In this document: positions 1-10,239 of the stretch, in pieces
How positions within the stretch are numbered: the stretch's first letter is position 1
How the letters are laid out: every line of letters begins with the position of its first letter
Source: Syngnathus acus
Taxonomy: Eukaryota > Chordata > Actinopteri > Syngnathiformes > Syngnathidae
Length of the DNA stretch: 64,000 nt
Assembly: GCF_901709675.1 (NCBI RefSeq)
Contig: NC_051100.1
Span: forward strand, 13,684,286 to 13,748,285
Direction: 5' to 3'
Notes under the pieces: model-generated
What the model was told of the DNA's origin: nothing
What the model saw: only the letters and a program-made list of their open reading frames with translations
Databases searched by the model: none
Position numbers and translations under genes: made by a program

Positions 1-1019
1 GTCTAATTATCACAACACTACATCTCTCCTTTTCTTTTAAATGAAATGTCCTTCCTTAGTTTTAGCTTTACTTACCCTGACAGAATGTACATTAATAGAA
101 ATAAAGTGGCTTCCAAAATACAGTAATATAAAATTGTGATTCCGTACTGTATTATTAGTTCAAAATCAGATATACAAACGTTTGAACAAATAACTAGGCT
201 TAACATCTCTGAGCAGTACTGAACACACATTACTCTTGTGTCAATAACAAACATAACGGTGGCGAGAACTTGTCAGTGTCTCATCACTCTACATAACCTT
301 TGCTATATTTCAGTGATAAGTCTTTGAGGAGGTCGTCTGTTTACCCTCACAGGACATCACCTCCTGGCTTCAGGGTTAACGTGTTCAGGATCACCTGCTT
401 GTCCATTAATGTTAGAAAAATGTATATATATGTTATCATGCGTTCTCTAATCGATGCTTTACTGCAATATTACTGCAATATATGCTTGCTGTTTGGCCTT
501 GCTGTTTTTATGATGTACCACAGAAGAGAGAGGTTACAGCTGGATCCGACAGGTCGCAGCGGACAACTCAGCAAAATGAAGACATCTACCAAGACAGTTC
601 CTTTTTAACAAAGACCCTTTTGATCTGATCAACAACATGCCTCATCGCTATCTTGCACCCCCCAATGAACCTGCAAGTGATCACTCATGTTTCCTGATTT
701 CATCACAGACACAAAGAATGGTTGCTGATCACTCATACTCCTCATCATACTGTTCCTTTTTTAATATGTAACACCTTGTGATTTTTCTGCTTACGAGACA
801 AAGCCCACGTGCTATTCCCCTCCCCTTTAGGGGCTTTATCTCATTTTGTGGGTAGGGCCAATCCAAATAAAAAGCGCAGGAGTGCGTACAGATATTTAGT
901 GTAGTGAGATTGTTGTAAGCGATCTGTACTGCACTCCTCGCGAGAAAAGAACTAATATTCCGTCTCACTTGTGGTTTGTTTGCTGATGCTCTTCTCTTAA
1001 TAGTTATTCAGTCAGTGAA
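1..1019. other. Repeat-derived flank downstream of the Gypsy pol, unresolved
   Basis: No gene is recognised. The stretch lies 3' of the minus-strand Gypsy pol, so part of it (roughly 640-1015) could be the LTR of that element, but I could not define paired LTR ends or a target-site duplication. A 102-codon open frame at 300-608 has no recognisable domain and is probably chance. Confidence 0.35.
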
Positions 1020-3346
1020 TTAAACCTGACAATTAACACTGTCATCATCACAGTAATCACCGTCTCCTGTTGTGAATGGGACTTCCGGTTTGTGTTTCAG
1101 GAGTTTGAAGTGTGATCTATGTCTTGTGAGTTTGTGTTCATGTCTCTGTGCAGTGACCATTGTTCCTTTCACTGTGATGACTTTGTAGGGGTTTGGGTTG
1201 AACGGTGTCACAAGGTTTTCCTGTTTTCCTCTGTTGTATTAGGACAACATCACCCTCCTTGAGTACAGAGTGTGATGTGTTCCTCCTTTTGTCTGCATCA
1301 TTTTTCATTTTGTCTTTCTTCAATCCATCTGTCCGACGGAGATCTTCATCACTGGGAGGATGAGAGATGGATGGTAGTTTTATATTTATGGGGCGACCAT
1401 AGAACACCTTAGCCGGCTGGTTGATGGTGTGATGAGGTGTTGCACTGTAGTTCCTGAGGAACTTGTATAGCTCTTGTTTCCACGGCTTGCCTTCCAGCGT
1501 AGCCGTGTGTATCGCTTTGGTCAGAGTCCTGTTGAATCTTTCAACTGCAGCGTTGGCCTATGGCCAGTAGGGGGTGATTTTTCTGTGGTGGAACCCAAGG
1601 TATTTTGCAAAGTCTCAAAAGTCCTTGCTTGAGAATGGGGGCCCATTATCGCTTTTCACCACTTTTGGAATTCCCACAGTTGAAAAGATTTTGTCCATGA
1701 CAGGGATGCGTTTGCATGCCGATGTGGACGGCATAATCTCCACAAAGGGAAATCTTGAATATTCATCTATGATGACTAACAGGTAGTCACCTGAAGGAAA
1801 GGGGCCACAGAAGTCCACTGCAACATCTTCCCAAGGCCCCTGTGGGAGTTCAGACATTTGCAGTGGTTGATGCTCAGTCTTAGGTGTGGATGATTGACAA
1901 GGAAGGCAACGGGATATCAGTTCCTCAGTCTGTTTGTCTATCTTCGGAAAACAGACTTTCTCTCGGAGCAGCTGCTTAGTTTTGACAATGCCTTGATGTC
2001 CCTCATGAGCAAGTGCAAGTGCTCTGGATTGCAGGGTCACAGGCATGACGAGTCTGGTGCTCTTAAGAACGTGACTGCCTCCATTCACAGTTGTAAGTTC
2101 TTCCCTAATGTTGTAAAATGTTCTCAGAGTTGACTGATCAAATTGTATGGCGTTGTCATGTAGGCCGTCCCAGTTACCTGAGTGAATAATTTTGACAACA
2201 TGTTGTAACAGTGGATCACCTTGAGTCTCTCTCTTCACTTCTTCGAGTGTCATTGCTTTGGGTACTGCATGTGTTGCAATGAAGGAGACATGCATTTCTG
2301 TGTCTACGTCATCTGTGATACTGGGCGTGTGAAGTGTTTGTGGATGGCGAGACATGTAGTCTGCCGGGTTTGATTTTCCAGGTTTGTGAACAACTTTGAA
2401 CTTGTAAGGTTGCAGTCTGAGGGCCCACCTTTCTATCCGAGCGGGAGGCTTGGACTTTGGGTTGTTGAAGATGAGCTCGGTTTGTGGTCCGTGATCATAA
2501 CGAATTCAGCTCCATATAGGTATAAATGAAAATGCTCACAACTCCAAACAATAGCCAGCGCCTCTCGTTCGATCTGGGAATATCGCTGTTCCACTGGGGT
2601 CAGAGCCCTACTTGCATATGCTACGATGTATGATTTGTTTTCCACCTTGTCAGTCTGTGCCAGGATTGCACCGAGACCAACTAGACTCGCGTCCACAATG
2701 ACCTTTGTTTTTCTCTCGGGGTGAAAGTAGAGCTGATCAGCCTGTCTTTTAGTCGATTAAGGGCCTCTGTATGTTCCGTTTTCCATGACCACTCCGTGTC
2801 CTTCTTTGTGAGTTCACGCAGTGGTTGGGTAATTGAGGAGAAGTCCGGGATGAAACGAGCGCTGTAGTTAGCCATCCCCAGTAGGCTGCGGACCTCACTC
2901 GGATCCTGTGGGAGTGGCATGTGTGTGATGGCTTGTATTTTCTTCGGGTCAGGTGAGATACCGTCTTTTGAGAAGATGTAGCCATAGAATTCCAGAGATG
3001 TTTTGTGGAACTCATACTTATCTCTATTAATTGTGAGATTGTTTTCATGGAGTCTTATGAAGACTTCTTCCAGGGAGCGGTCATGCTCTGCAGGGGTGGT
3101 TCCAAAAATGATGATGTCATCACTGAAATTTCTGACTCCCTGTATTCCGTGGAGCACATTTTGGATTGTGTGTTGGAAGACCTCTGCTGCTGAAGAGATT
3201 CCAAAAATGAGGCGTGTGTACCGTCTCAGTCCAATATGTGTTGAGAATGTAGTGATGCATCTGGACTCAGGTGCTAGTTCAAGTTGGTGATATCCTGCAT
3301 TGAGGTCCAGCTTTGAGAACATGGTGGCGCCGTTGAGATCATGCAT

Positions 3347-3790
3347 CTCCCTTACACCTCCCATCTCACCCGCAAGGCGACCAAGATTGTGAGTGATGTG
3401 AGTCACCCCGCTCACTCTTTGTTTGAACTTCTGCCCTCTGGGAGGCGGTACAGGAGCCTGCGCTCCCGCACCACCAGACTTTCCAACAGCTTCGTACTCC
3501 AGGCTGTTAGGATCCTGAACTCGCTCCCCCTTTCAGCGTAGCGTCCTGTTCTTGCTGTATGCACACTGGCTCGGTTTTGCCCCTCTTATTTAATAGGTTA
3601 TTGGTCTGTTATTTATTCATCGCTCATTTTATTTTATTTATTATTTTTTATTTATGGTTTGTGCCTTCTTGTTTTTGTTTTGTGTCGCCTACTTGTATGT
3701 CTCGTCACCGTGGGATGGAGGAAACGGGATTTCGGTTTCTTTGTGTGTCTTGACATATGAAGGGATTGACAATAAAGCTGACTTTGACTT
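3347..3790 (+). mobile_element. 5'-truncated non-LTR retrotransposon (L2/Rex/CR1-like) 3' end
   Basis: The plus strand encodes the C-terminal end of a LINE reverse transcriptase (3341-3541). It has the arginine-rich tail typical of fish LINEs, with HPAHSLFELLPSGRRYR followed by an RTTRLSNSFV block. The 3' UTR ends at a CAATAAAGCTGACTTTGAC-type tail near 3770-3790. It sits inside the Gypsy RT, which resumes on the far side at about 3791, so it inserted after the Gypsy element. The clade name rests on recall of the tail and is uncertain. Confidence 0.7.
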
Positions 3791-3896
3791 TGACTTATGA
3801 TGTCATCCACCGTAGGTGATATGTGTCTCTCCCTTTGGACAGCTTTATTAGGCAGGCGCATGTCTATGCAGAGGCGTAGTTTCTCTGTTTTTTTTG

Positions 3897-5431
3897 CAGA
3901 GATGGGACCAAGTCACACATATCCAAGTCTCAAGTAAGTCCCAAGTCTTAACCTTAAAGTCTTAAGTAAGTCCCAAGTCATTTTTTTCTTGGGCAAGTCA
4001 AGTCCTTAAATAGGTCAAGTCAAGTCCAAGTCAAGACACCTTATTATTGCAATTTTACCCGCAGAATCTGATCTTAGTAACGTGAAAAGACAAGATATAA
4101 GTAACTTTAAGTAACCATCATTGTCCAATGTGTCTAACCTGTTTAAAAAATATGACAATAATTTGGATTTGCACTGTGATTACTGATATTCAGCAAAATA
4201 CACCATGGAATCAAACAAATAAGAAATTACCTCATACACTGATTTATTGACAGCTCAATCTAAACAAATCAACGTCTGCCGACAGTGTCTGACACATTTG
4301 AGTTGCAAATATGATAAAAGAATCTGAAAAAAATCTGAAAGAAGAAACACATTAAAAAGCATTAGAAACATTTTATGTTTCATCTGTAACATCTGGAGAC
4401 ACCAGAGCTTACATATCTTCCACTGTGCTGTCCGTCTTTTGCCATCATAAAGGTAATTACTAGGGGTGTAACGATTCATCGATACACATCGATTAATCGA
4501 TATAATGCTCTACGATTTGTTGGCATCGATGCTAAACGTAAACATCGATCTATATCGCCCGTTTTTGACCTCTGACATTAGACGCGACTTTATTTTGAAA
4601 TCCAGTTCATTGTTGCTTGCTTCCTCTTTCCGGGAGCAGTGCGCGGCGTGTTGTGTTGTGAGCAGAGCAGGCACGTGAAAGGGGAGCCGACAACTACGCG
4701 GCTCCTGGGCTGGTGCTATGGCTAGTGTCCAAGAAGACGAGGAAATTCGCTCCCCTTTGGGCTTCAAGTCATTCGTTTGGAAGCACTTTGTAATTTCCTA
4801 AATAAAGAGTTTGCAGTACCTTGTTGATTTTGCGTATGAATTGTTATAAATCAGGATATTGTTCTATATCGATCGTAGAGCACTATATCGTGATGTATCG
4901 TGAATGAATCACAGCAGGCTTTAAGATATCGGCAAATATCGTATCGTGTATCTTTGTATCAATATGATATCGTATCGTGACAAAACCCGCGATTTACACC
5001 CCTAGTAATTACGATAGCCGAAGGTGATGACTCGCGGTACCGCTCCCGCTGACATGTTTGTGCATGTCTGATATAAAGGGCCGTGATTCTCCAATAAACA
5101 CGTTAGGTACGTAGAGAGGGCACGACTGATTGATTGAAAGGGTAGTGATCCAATTATGACAACGCCATTCTCAGCCTGCGCTCCTACCGTGTTATCGATA
5201 TTATTTTTTTAAATGTATTATTAATTTTATATTCAAACTGAAAACATAAACTAAATAACACTGAAGTCATTCAAGTCATCGTGTTTCAAGTCAAGTCCCG
5301 AGTCTTTAACTTCCAAGTCCAAGTCGAGTCTCAAGTTTTTTTATTTTTTGTCAAGTCAAGTCACAAGTCATCAAAACAGCGACTCGAGTCGACTCGAGTC
5401 CAAGTCACAGTGACTCGAGTCCCCATCTCTG
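3897..5431. mobile_element. Non-autonomous hAT-like element rich in CAAGTC sub-repeats
   Basis: Termini are inverted (CAGAGATGGG at both ends), flanked by an imperfect 8-bp duplication (tttttttg at 3889-3896, gttttttg at 5432-5439). Both arms are built of degenerate CAAGTC/CAAGTCCAAGT repeats in opposite orientation, which would fold into a long imperfect hairpin. It splits the Gypsy RT, whose frame resumes on either side. A younger hAT (4461-5004) lies inside it. No transposase is visible. Confidence 0.75.
4461..5004. mobile_element. Nested 544-bp hAT element
   Basis: Inverted ends TAGGGGTGTAA are flanked by a perfect 8-bp duplication GTAATTAC at 4453-4460 and 5005-5012. The interior has ATCGATA-type sub-repeats near both ends. 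No transposase is seen. It lies inside the 3897-5431 element, so it is the youngest layer of this stack. Confidence 0.88.
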
Positions 5432-5459
5432 GTTTTTTGGTTTCGGTGATGCCACAATG

Positions 5460-6560
5460 CAGGGGTGGCCAACCAGTCAGAGACTAAGAGCCACATTTTT
5501 TACTGTGTCATCGCAAAGAGCCACATCATACACATGAGCACACATGAACACCCCCCCCACACACACACAAACACGCACACACACAAACACGCACACACAC
5601 ACACACGCACACACACACACACACCCCCCTCTGCTCAGCCAAATTTATTGTGTGACATTATGTCACGCACCAACATGATAATGACAAATTGACTCCTACA
5701 GTACTAAAACCACAGAGCAAAGACCACATTTTCAACAATGAACATTGTGTGCATTGTCTCACACAGACAAACTCTCAGTTCAACAAATTCCACAAACAAA
5801 AACATAAGTTTTTTCACTTACTATGTGTGGCGGGACAGACCATTCGTTTTAGTTTGTCGTTTTCAGGAGACAAGATTTCAATAACGTCACTGAGGCATAT
5901 TTTAACAAACTCCACTTCATTGTATGGCTTTTTAGCCCGTGCAATGTTCCAAGCCAGTTGAAACAATGCAAGTGTGACAGTCTCTGAGTTCTTCGTAATT
6001 TTTTTGAAAAACTGTACCTATTTTTCTGCCCGACTTTTCAAAGTCTCCAAACTTGTGCTTGCGAAATTCAGTCCCTTTTGCAAAGTCCTTATCGATATTG
6101 GCATGAAGTGAGCTGAAGTGGCGCTGACCATTTGAAGCTTTTAAATGCGCCAATGACGTCCGACATATCAGGCAGAATGGCTTGCCATAGCGTTCAACAA
6201 AAAACAACTTTAACTCTGTTAAAAACGTCCTGTGTTCATCGTCATATATTCGTTTAGCTGTGCATTTTTTCCTTGCCATTTTGGCAAGCGTCTTGTCAGC
6301 TTTTCTGGACCTAATGGGCCCCCGTAGTCACAGTCGCCATTCATTAAAAAGCCAGCAAAACCAATCGCTCTGTTTGTCCCTCCTCCTTTGCGGGATTTCA
6401 CCTCACGCGCATGCGCGTTTGACCGAAATACCATATTGAACTCAAGCGAAGCAAATACGCACGAAAAATAAACACAAATGTTGATATGAACGTAAAAGAG
6501 CCGCAGGAAACTAGCCAAAGAGCCGCATGCGGCTCGCGAGCCGCGGGTTGGCCACCGCTG
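5460..6560 (-). mobile_element. hAT (Charlie/GTF2IRD2-like) element with decayed transposase N-terminus
   Basis: Inverted ends CAGGGGTGGCCAACC / CAGCGGTGGCCAACC. The minus strand encodes a transposase start (6279 down to about 5932) with a BED-type zinc-finger region: FFVERYGKPFCLIC, then H and H downstream, the pattern seen in GTF2IRD2/ZBED5-like domesticated hAT proteins. After a frameshift near 6000 the frame continues as WNIARAKKPYNEVEF to about 5830. The catalytic core is absent. A (CA)n tract occupies about 5560-5630. No 8-bp duplication could be matched (ccacaatg against ctctaaac), so one flank may have been deleted. The 283-bp element at 23160-23442 shares both ends. Confidence 0.82.
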
Positions 6561-7124
6561 CTCTAAACTTTGTAACTGACCCTGGCTAAATTAATATTAA
6601 AATATATGTCTATGTTTCCTATGCAAAGGTGGAAATATTGCCAGTTTTGGTGCTTCAGAAAGTAGGCCCAGTACTAACTCAGAGCAGCTGACAGGTAAAG
6701 GACAGTCATCTATCAATGCATGGAATTTTATAGGCTATGACTATGCATGAAACATTTGGGAAAAAAGCATATATTTAACCATATCATTCTTTTGATATTG
6801 ATTAAATGTGTTCTTGTCAATAATATAATTATCATGCTGGTTGTTCTGACACTCCCAGCAGATGCAGAGTATACTGGCAAGACAAGTCAAGGGAGCAGTG
6901 CAAGGGAAAGGCCAACTCAGGACACAGACAGACAGTCAGACTCAGAGATACCTTTTGATTATTTTGCTCGCCCACATTCTAGAGATTTTGATTTGTTTTT
7001 CCCGGTACCACCCACAACAAAACCCAAAGAATGATTGTGTCCATGTGTGTGTGCACAAATGCATTTTGCTTGTGCCCATGCATTTAAGTGTGGGTGTGAA
7101 CATGCACGTCTGGGCAAGGGCAGG
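6561..7124. other. Intergenic stretch, nothing recognised
   Basis: AT-rich sequence between a hAT and a solo LTR. A 95-codon open frame at 6747-7034 starts with a hydrophobic segment, but has no known domain and no splice or promoter support. I do not call it a gene. Confidence 0.5.
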
Positions 7125-7128
7125 GTGG

Positions 7129-8371
7129 TGAAGGAATGGGGTCAAAATACAAAAAGTCCTGCCTAGCTACAAAAACAGAAATGCTTAAACCTCATTGAAT
7201 AAAATACATAAGCAGAAAAGTATATTCACATATTAAATCAATAAAAGAAACATTTTAAGCATATAATTATACCTACACACCAAATCAATAAAGAAGACAG
7301 AACTAGACATTTTTGATAGGTGGTAATGACAAAGGTTTTTTGAACTTTATGATCTTATATTTCTGAGCACTTTGAAATAACAAATGTTTTTGATATATTG
7401 CCTGAATAGCTTAATGACCCTTAAGGAACTGTTTAATGCATGCCTGATGATTCTCTAAATCACGGACACTGCCAAAGTCGTCTAAAAATGTTCAGTACTT
7501 GATTGTATCTTATGTTTTGACTAATGCTAGATGCCAGTTTTCGATTACTACTGAACGTTCTGGACAGAGGGAAATATTTTGCCTAACAAAGAAAAGATAT
7601 GGTTGGAAGCATGATTAAACTAAGAATATGATGACGTAAGCAAGTACATGGAGTATCAAAAGAACAAACAAACAAAAACATGGTAAATGATGAGAACAAA
7701 CTTTGCATAGTCAGGGAACATTAATAGATTAATGATGTGACAGCCAAAAAGCTCACATAATTTCGTACAAAATGACAAAATTGAAAGAATGATGAAAGAA
7801 TGAGGTGAGACAGTATGTGCAAGAATGGAGGAGAATGTTTACAGGAAGGTCACTTGGAGATAAAAACCAGCAGGTGCCAGAGGGAGCCAGCCAAGGACTC
7901 GGCCAAAGATGATCGCAAAGGCCGAAAGACGGGATGGAAGACAACAGCCCCCACACACACCGAATCGCCCATAACCAGCACCCACTCCCATGGAATCAGA
8001 ATCTCCTGCAAACTTGCCCCACCCCAAAGACTCATCACCCATCAAACTCGGCCCACACCGGCATGTGCAACGGAATATAAGCTGACCAAAGAACCTTGAA
8101 TGTGGCCGTTTTCTGAATGGAGACGTTCTGCTCTTGAAAGGCCCAGCACTGTATTGTACTTTCCTGAAAACAGAGCTTTCTTAACAAGAATTGTGATTGA
8201 ACTCAACCAACCTGTGTAAGTCTAATTTCTGCTTCAGTGTCTTAGCATTTTCCTAAATCGGAAGAAATCAAACGAGCATGCAGTGAGTAAATTGGATAAC
8301 AGGTGATTGGCAATGGCTTTTGCCGTGAGGCGCAGATAGCGCGCTCCCTAAATTGAGGACAAAATCCAACA
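7129..8371 (+). mobile_element. Solo LTR, 1.24 kb (copy 1)
   Basis: The sequence runs TG...CA (TGAAGG to CCAACA) and is flanked by a 4-bp direct repeat GTGG (7125-7128 and 8372-8375), as expected of an LTR integration reduced by recombination to one LTR. A TATA-like AATATAAGC near 8082 suggests transcription on the plus strand. A second copy in the opposite orientation lies at 36384-39163. No gag, pol or env lies beside either copy, so this is an LTR alone. Family (endogenous retrovirus or other LTR element) is not resolved. Confidence 0.82.
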
Positions 8372-8375
8372 GTGG

Positions 8376-8970
8376 CCCTGGTTACACAATTGACTCCTGG
8401 CCTGAAAAAATCTCCCAGTCCTGCCCTGTTGCCAAGTATTCATCTAAGCAACCATTACAATTTCCACTCGTGTAGCATAATGCTAGCACAGCATCAGCAC
8501 AACACATTAAAATTATTCCATATTTTATATCAATCAATTAGCCCAAACATTTTTTAGAATTAGCAGTAACATCAAAAACTCTGATAGACTTTATCTTGAG
8601 TGTATCGTTTGCATCTTTGAATTACTTTGGATCCTTAACATATTATTTGCACTGCATGAGTAGAACTGTTTATTTTATTTAGCGTTTAACTAGAATCAGC
8701 AAAGGATTGGTATCAACAACATTGGCAATTTTTTTCTTCATCAAAAATTTGCTCAATGTGTCAGTGAAGTACTGTGGTGCGCCTGAGGGCGGCGCCCCAA
8801 GCACAGCAAATAACCTCATCAAGTTGACGTCCACTCAACGTTTCCATGGATTCCGCATCACAGCACAAAGGTGCTGTCTTGTTGCCACTCTCAGCCATGG
8901 CAAGCGTGCGTTCATGCGTGTATGTGTGTGTGCGTGTGTGTGTGCCTGTGTGTGTGTGTGTGTGCGCACT
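8376..8970. other. Intergenic stretch with a short (GT)n tract
   Basis: No gene recognised. A GT-rich microsatellite lies at about 8920-8965, just downstream, in gene sense, of the putative minus-strand exon at 8974-9141. Confidence 0.5.
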
Positions 8971-8973
8971 CAC

Positions 8974-9141
8974 ATTGAGGGCCACCACGCTGACCTCGTC
9001 GTGCACGCCACCGCTGTCGTCATCCGACAAGTCGCCGGACAGCAGCTGGCATTGCGAGCGGAGCTTGCCTCCTTCATCTCGCTTCTCGTACTGGCCGTGG
9101 TGGACGCTGCTCTCGTTGACCTCTGACCTCTTTTCGCTCAC
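8974..9141 (-). CDS. Putative exon of an unrecognised minus-strand gene
   Basis: On the minus strand an open stretch of 56 codons begins after a CAG acceptor near 9142 (VSEKRSEVNESSVHHG...) and ends at an ...VVALN|gtgagt donor near 8973. It is polar and acidic with an SGDLSDDDSGG run, which looks like a disordered, possibly phosphorylated segment. The neighbouring open stretch at 9190-9231 could splice to it in frame. I do not recognise the protein. The coding appearance and good splice signals are seen directly; that this is a real gene is inference. Confidence 0.4.
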
Positions 9142-9189
9142 CTGCACGTGGGAAGACAAGTGTCACTCTGATGCTTAGTTCTCAAATGC

Positions 9190-9231
9190 ACGTGCGCACG
9201 CTGACCATTTGCTGGACGCTGTGCAGCCACA
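9190..9231 (-). CDS. Possible upstream exon of the same unrecognised gene
   Basis: On the minus strand, a CAG acceptor is followed by SHRSKMWLHSVQQM and then an ATG|gtcagc donor near 9207. Boundaries are approximate. Joined to 8974-9141 it would keep an open frame. It is short and has no recognised homologue, so it may be chance. Confidence 0.25.
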
Positions 9232-9249
9232 TCTTGCTTCGGTGCGATC

Positions 9250-9900
9250 TGTCTGCCTGACCCGGCCCGCGTTTGTCTCTTATAGCTGCCAGCCGCCCCG
9301 CCCACACAGCCGTCACGGATGCAGCTGGTGCATGCCAGGCCGAGGTCTCACTCTGTAAGGAAATCCTCCTCCGGGCCATAAGGCATCCCATAATATGTGT
9401 GCGTGCGAGCAAGCTGATCTGCCCGCACTCCCCTCAAATGGAAGCCACTTGATGACATAAACTGCAATCTTGGAATGGCAACACCCGATTTTGATGGACT
9501 TGGATTTTGTCTGGACGTATGAATGTATTTGAAGGGGAACCTCGGTTTTTGTTTAAAATATGAGAACGCATCGAATTCAATCAACATTGAATCGTCTTTC
9601 ATTGGACAGACCGCATTTACCAAGCATACAGACACCTTTGTAAACTGACTCTCTAAGTGAGCCAGCTGTATTGGTTCGACCTTGTCTACCGAGATGCTGC
9701 TCCGAAATGCGCACACACACAGTGCTCACATGTCGCGTTTTCAGAGATGACAGGATAGGCCGGGAGTTCCTGGAACATTCCTCTTGTCTGATTCGTGCAA
9801 GTGAGTCACGGCGGCCAACGTAGGCCATCTTTGGCCTCCAGACAAGTGACCTGTGAAATGTGACGATGTCATCACTGGCAGGCAGGAGGACAAAATAGTG
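9250..9900. other. Intergenic stretch, no supported feature
   Basis: Several minus-strand open frames run through here (for example 9577-9936), but none shows a domain or convincing exon borders. It could contain more exons of the unrecognised gene, but I cannot support any. Confidence 0.4.
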
Positions 9901-9902
9901 GT

Positions 9903-10140
9903 GATTGGGGGAGTCGCCGATGGTGTAAGGGTACACTTGACTGTCTTGTGTGCTGACACCGTGAGTTCAATTCCCGCGCCTACGTGCGTGTGTGTGACAA
10001 AAAAAGCTACTTAAAAAGAAGCGGTGACGGGGAGAGTTGCTGATGGTGTAGGGCACTTGCCTGCCTTGTGTACCAACACCGTGAGTGCGATTATCGCATA
10101 TGACGGTGTGTATGTGTGTGACAAAAAAAAATAGCGGTGA
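9903..10140 (+). repeat. Two tandem tRNA-like (SINE head) repeats of about 120 bp
   Basis: Two units start at about 9900 and 10021. Each has a pol III A-box-like GATGGTGTA and a B-box-like GAGTTCAATTCCC (degraded in the second), then a short TG tract and ACAAAAAAA. A related single copy lies at about 39498-39620. The layout matches the head of a tRNA-derived fish SINE. The second unit's B box (GAGTGCGATTATC) is poor, so activity is unlikely. Confidence 0.6.
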
Positions 10141-10147
10141 CATGCAT

Positions 10148-10222
10148 CGTCGTGAACCGCGTCGCCGTGATCCGCGTCATCGTGAACCGCGTTGTCGTGA
10201 ACCGCGTCGTCGTGAACCGTGT
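10148..10222 (+). repeat. 15-bp minisatellite, five copies
   Basis: Five head-to-tail copies of a 15-bp unit close to CGTCGTGAACCGCGT. The period is a multiple of three, so the plus frame stays open and reads an Arg-Arg-Glu-Pro-type repeat. This is a property of the repeat, not evidence of a gene. Confidence 0.85.
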
Positions 10223-10239
10223 CATCTGCTTTTTATTGC

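Larger units (their letters stand above)
1020..5459 (-). mobile_element. Ty3/Gypsy-type LTR retrotransposon pol remnant, interrupted by later insertions
   Basis: On the minus strand, Gypsy pol domains occur in the usual order: reverse transcriptase (fragments at 5432-5459, 3791-3896 and about 2681-3346), RNase H (2433-2696), integrase core (1615-2355) and integrase C-terminal region (1020-1407). The RT palm shows KLDLNAGYHQ and the FSDD catalytic box; the RNase H shows DAS and DHKP; the integrase shows a zinc-binding HH-CC region, then VDFCGPF and SDNGPPF of the DDE fold. Frames shift between RT and RNase H, and stops and frame changes break the integrase, so it cannot make an intact polyprotein. 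The RT is split by a LINE tail and by a 1.5-kb hAT. No gag was recognised, and the 5' part is missing beyond 5459. Confidence 0.88.

Noticed and set aside
7129-8371. A complete provirus
   Set aside because: Only LTR sequence lies between the 4-bp duplications; no gag, pol or env is present.
8707-9159. Cys/Val-rich 139-codon plus-strand frame and its antisense partner through the (GT)n
   Set aside because: Driven by the dinucleotide repeat; only the minus-strand part beyond the repeat looks exon-like and is listed separately.
9903-10105. Functional tRNA genes
   Set aside because: A and B boxes are degraded, no cloverleaf can be closed, and the units end in SINE-like TG and A tracts.
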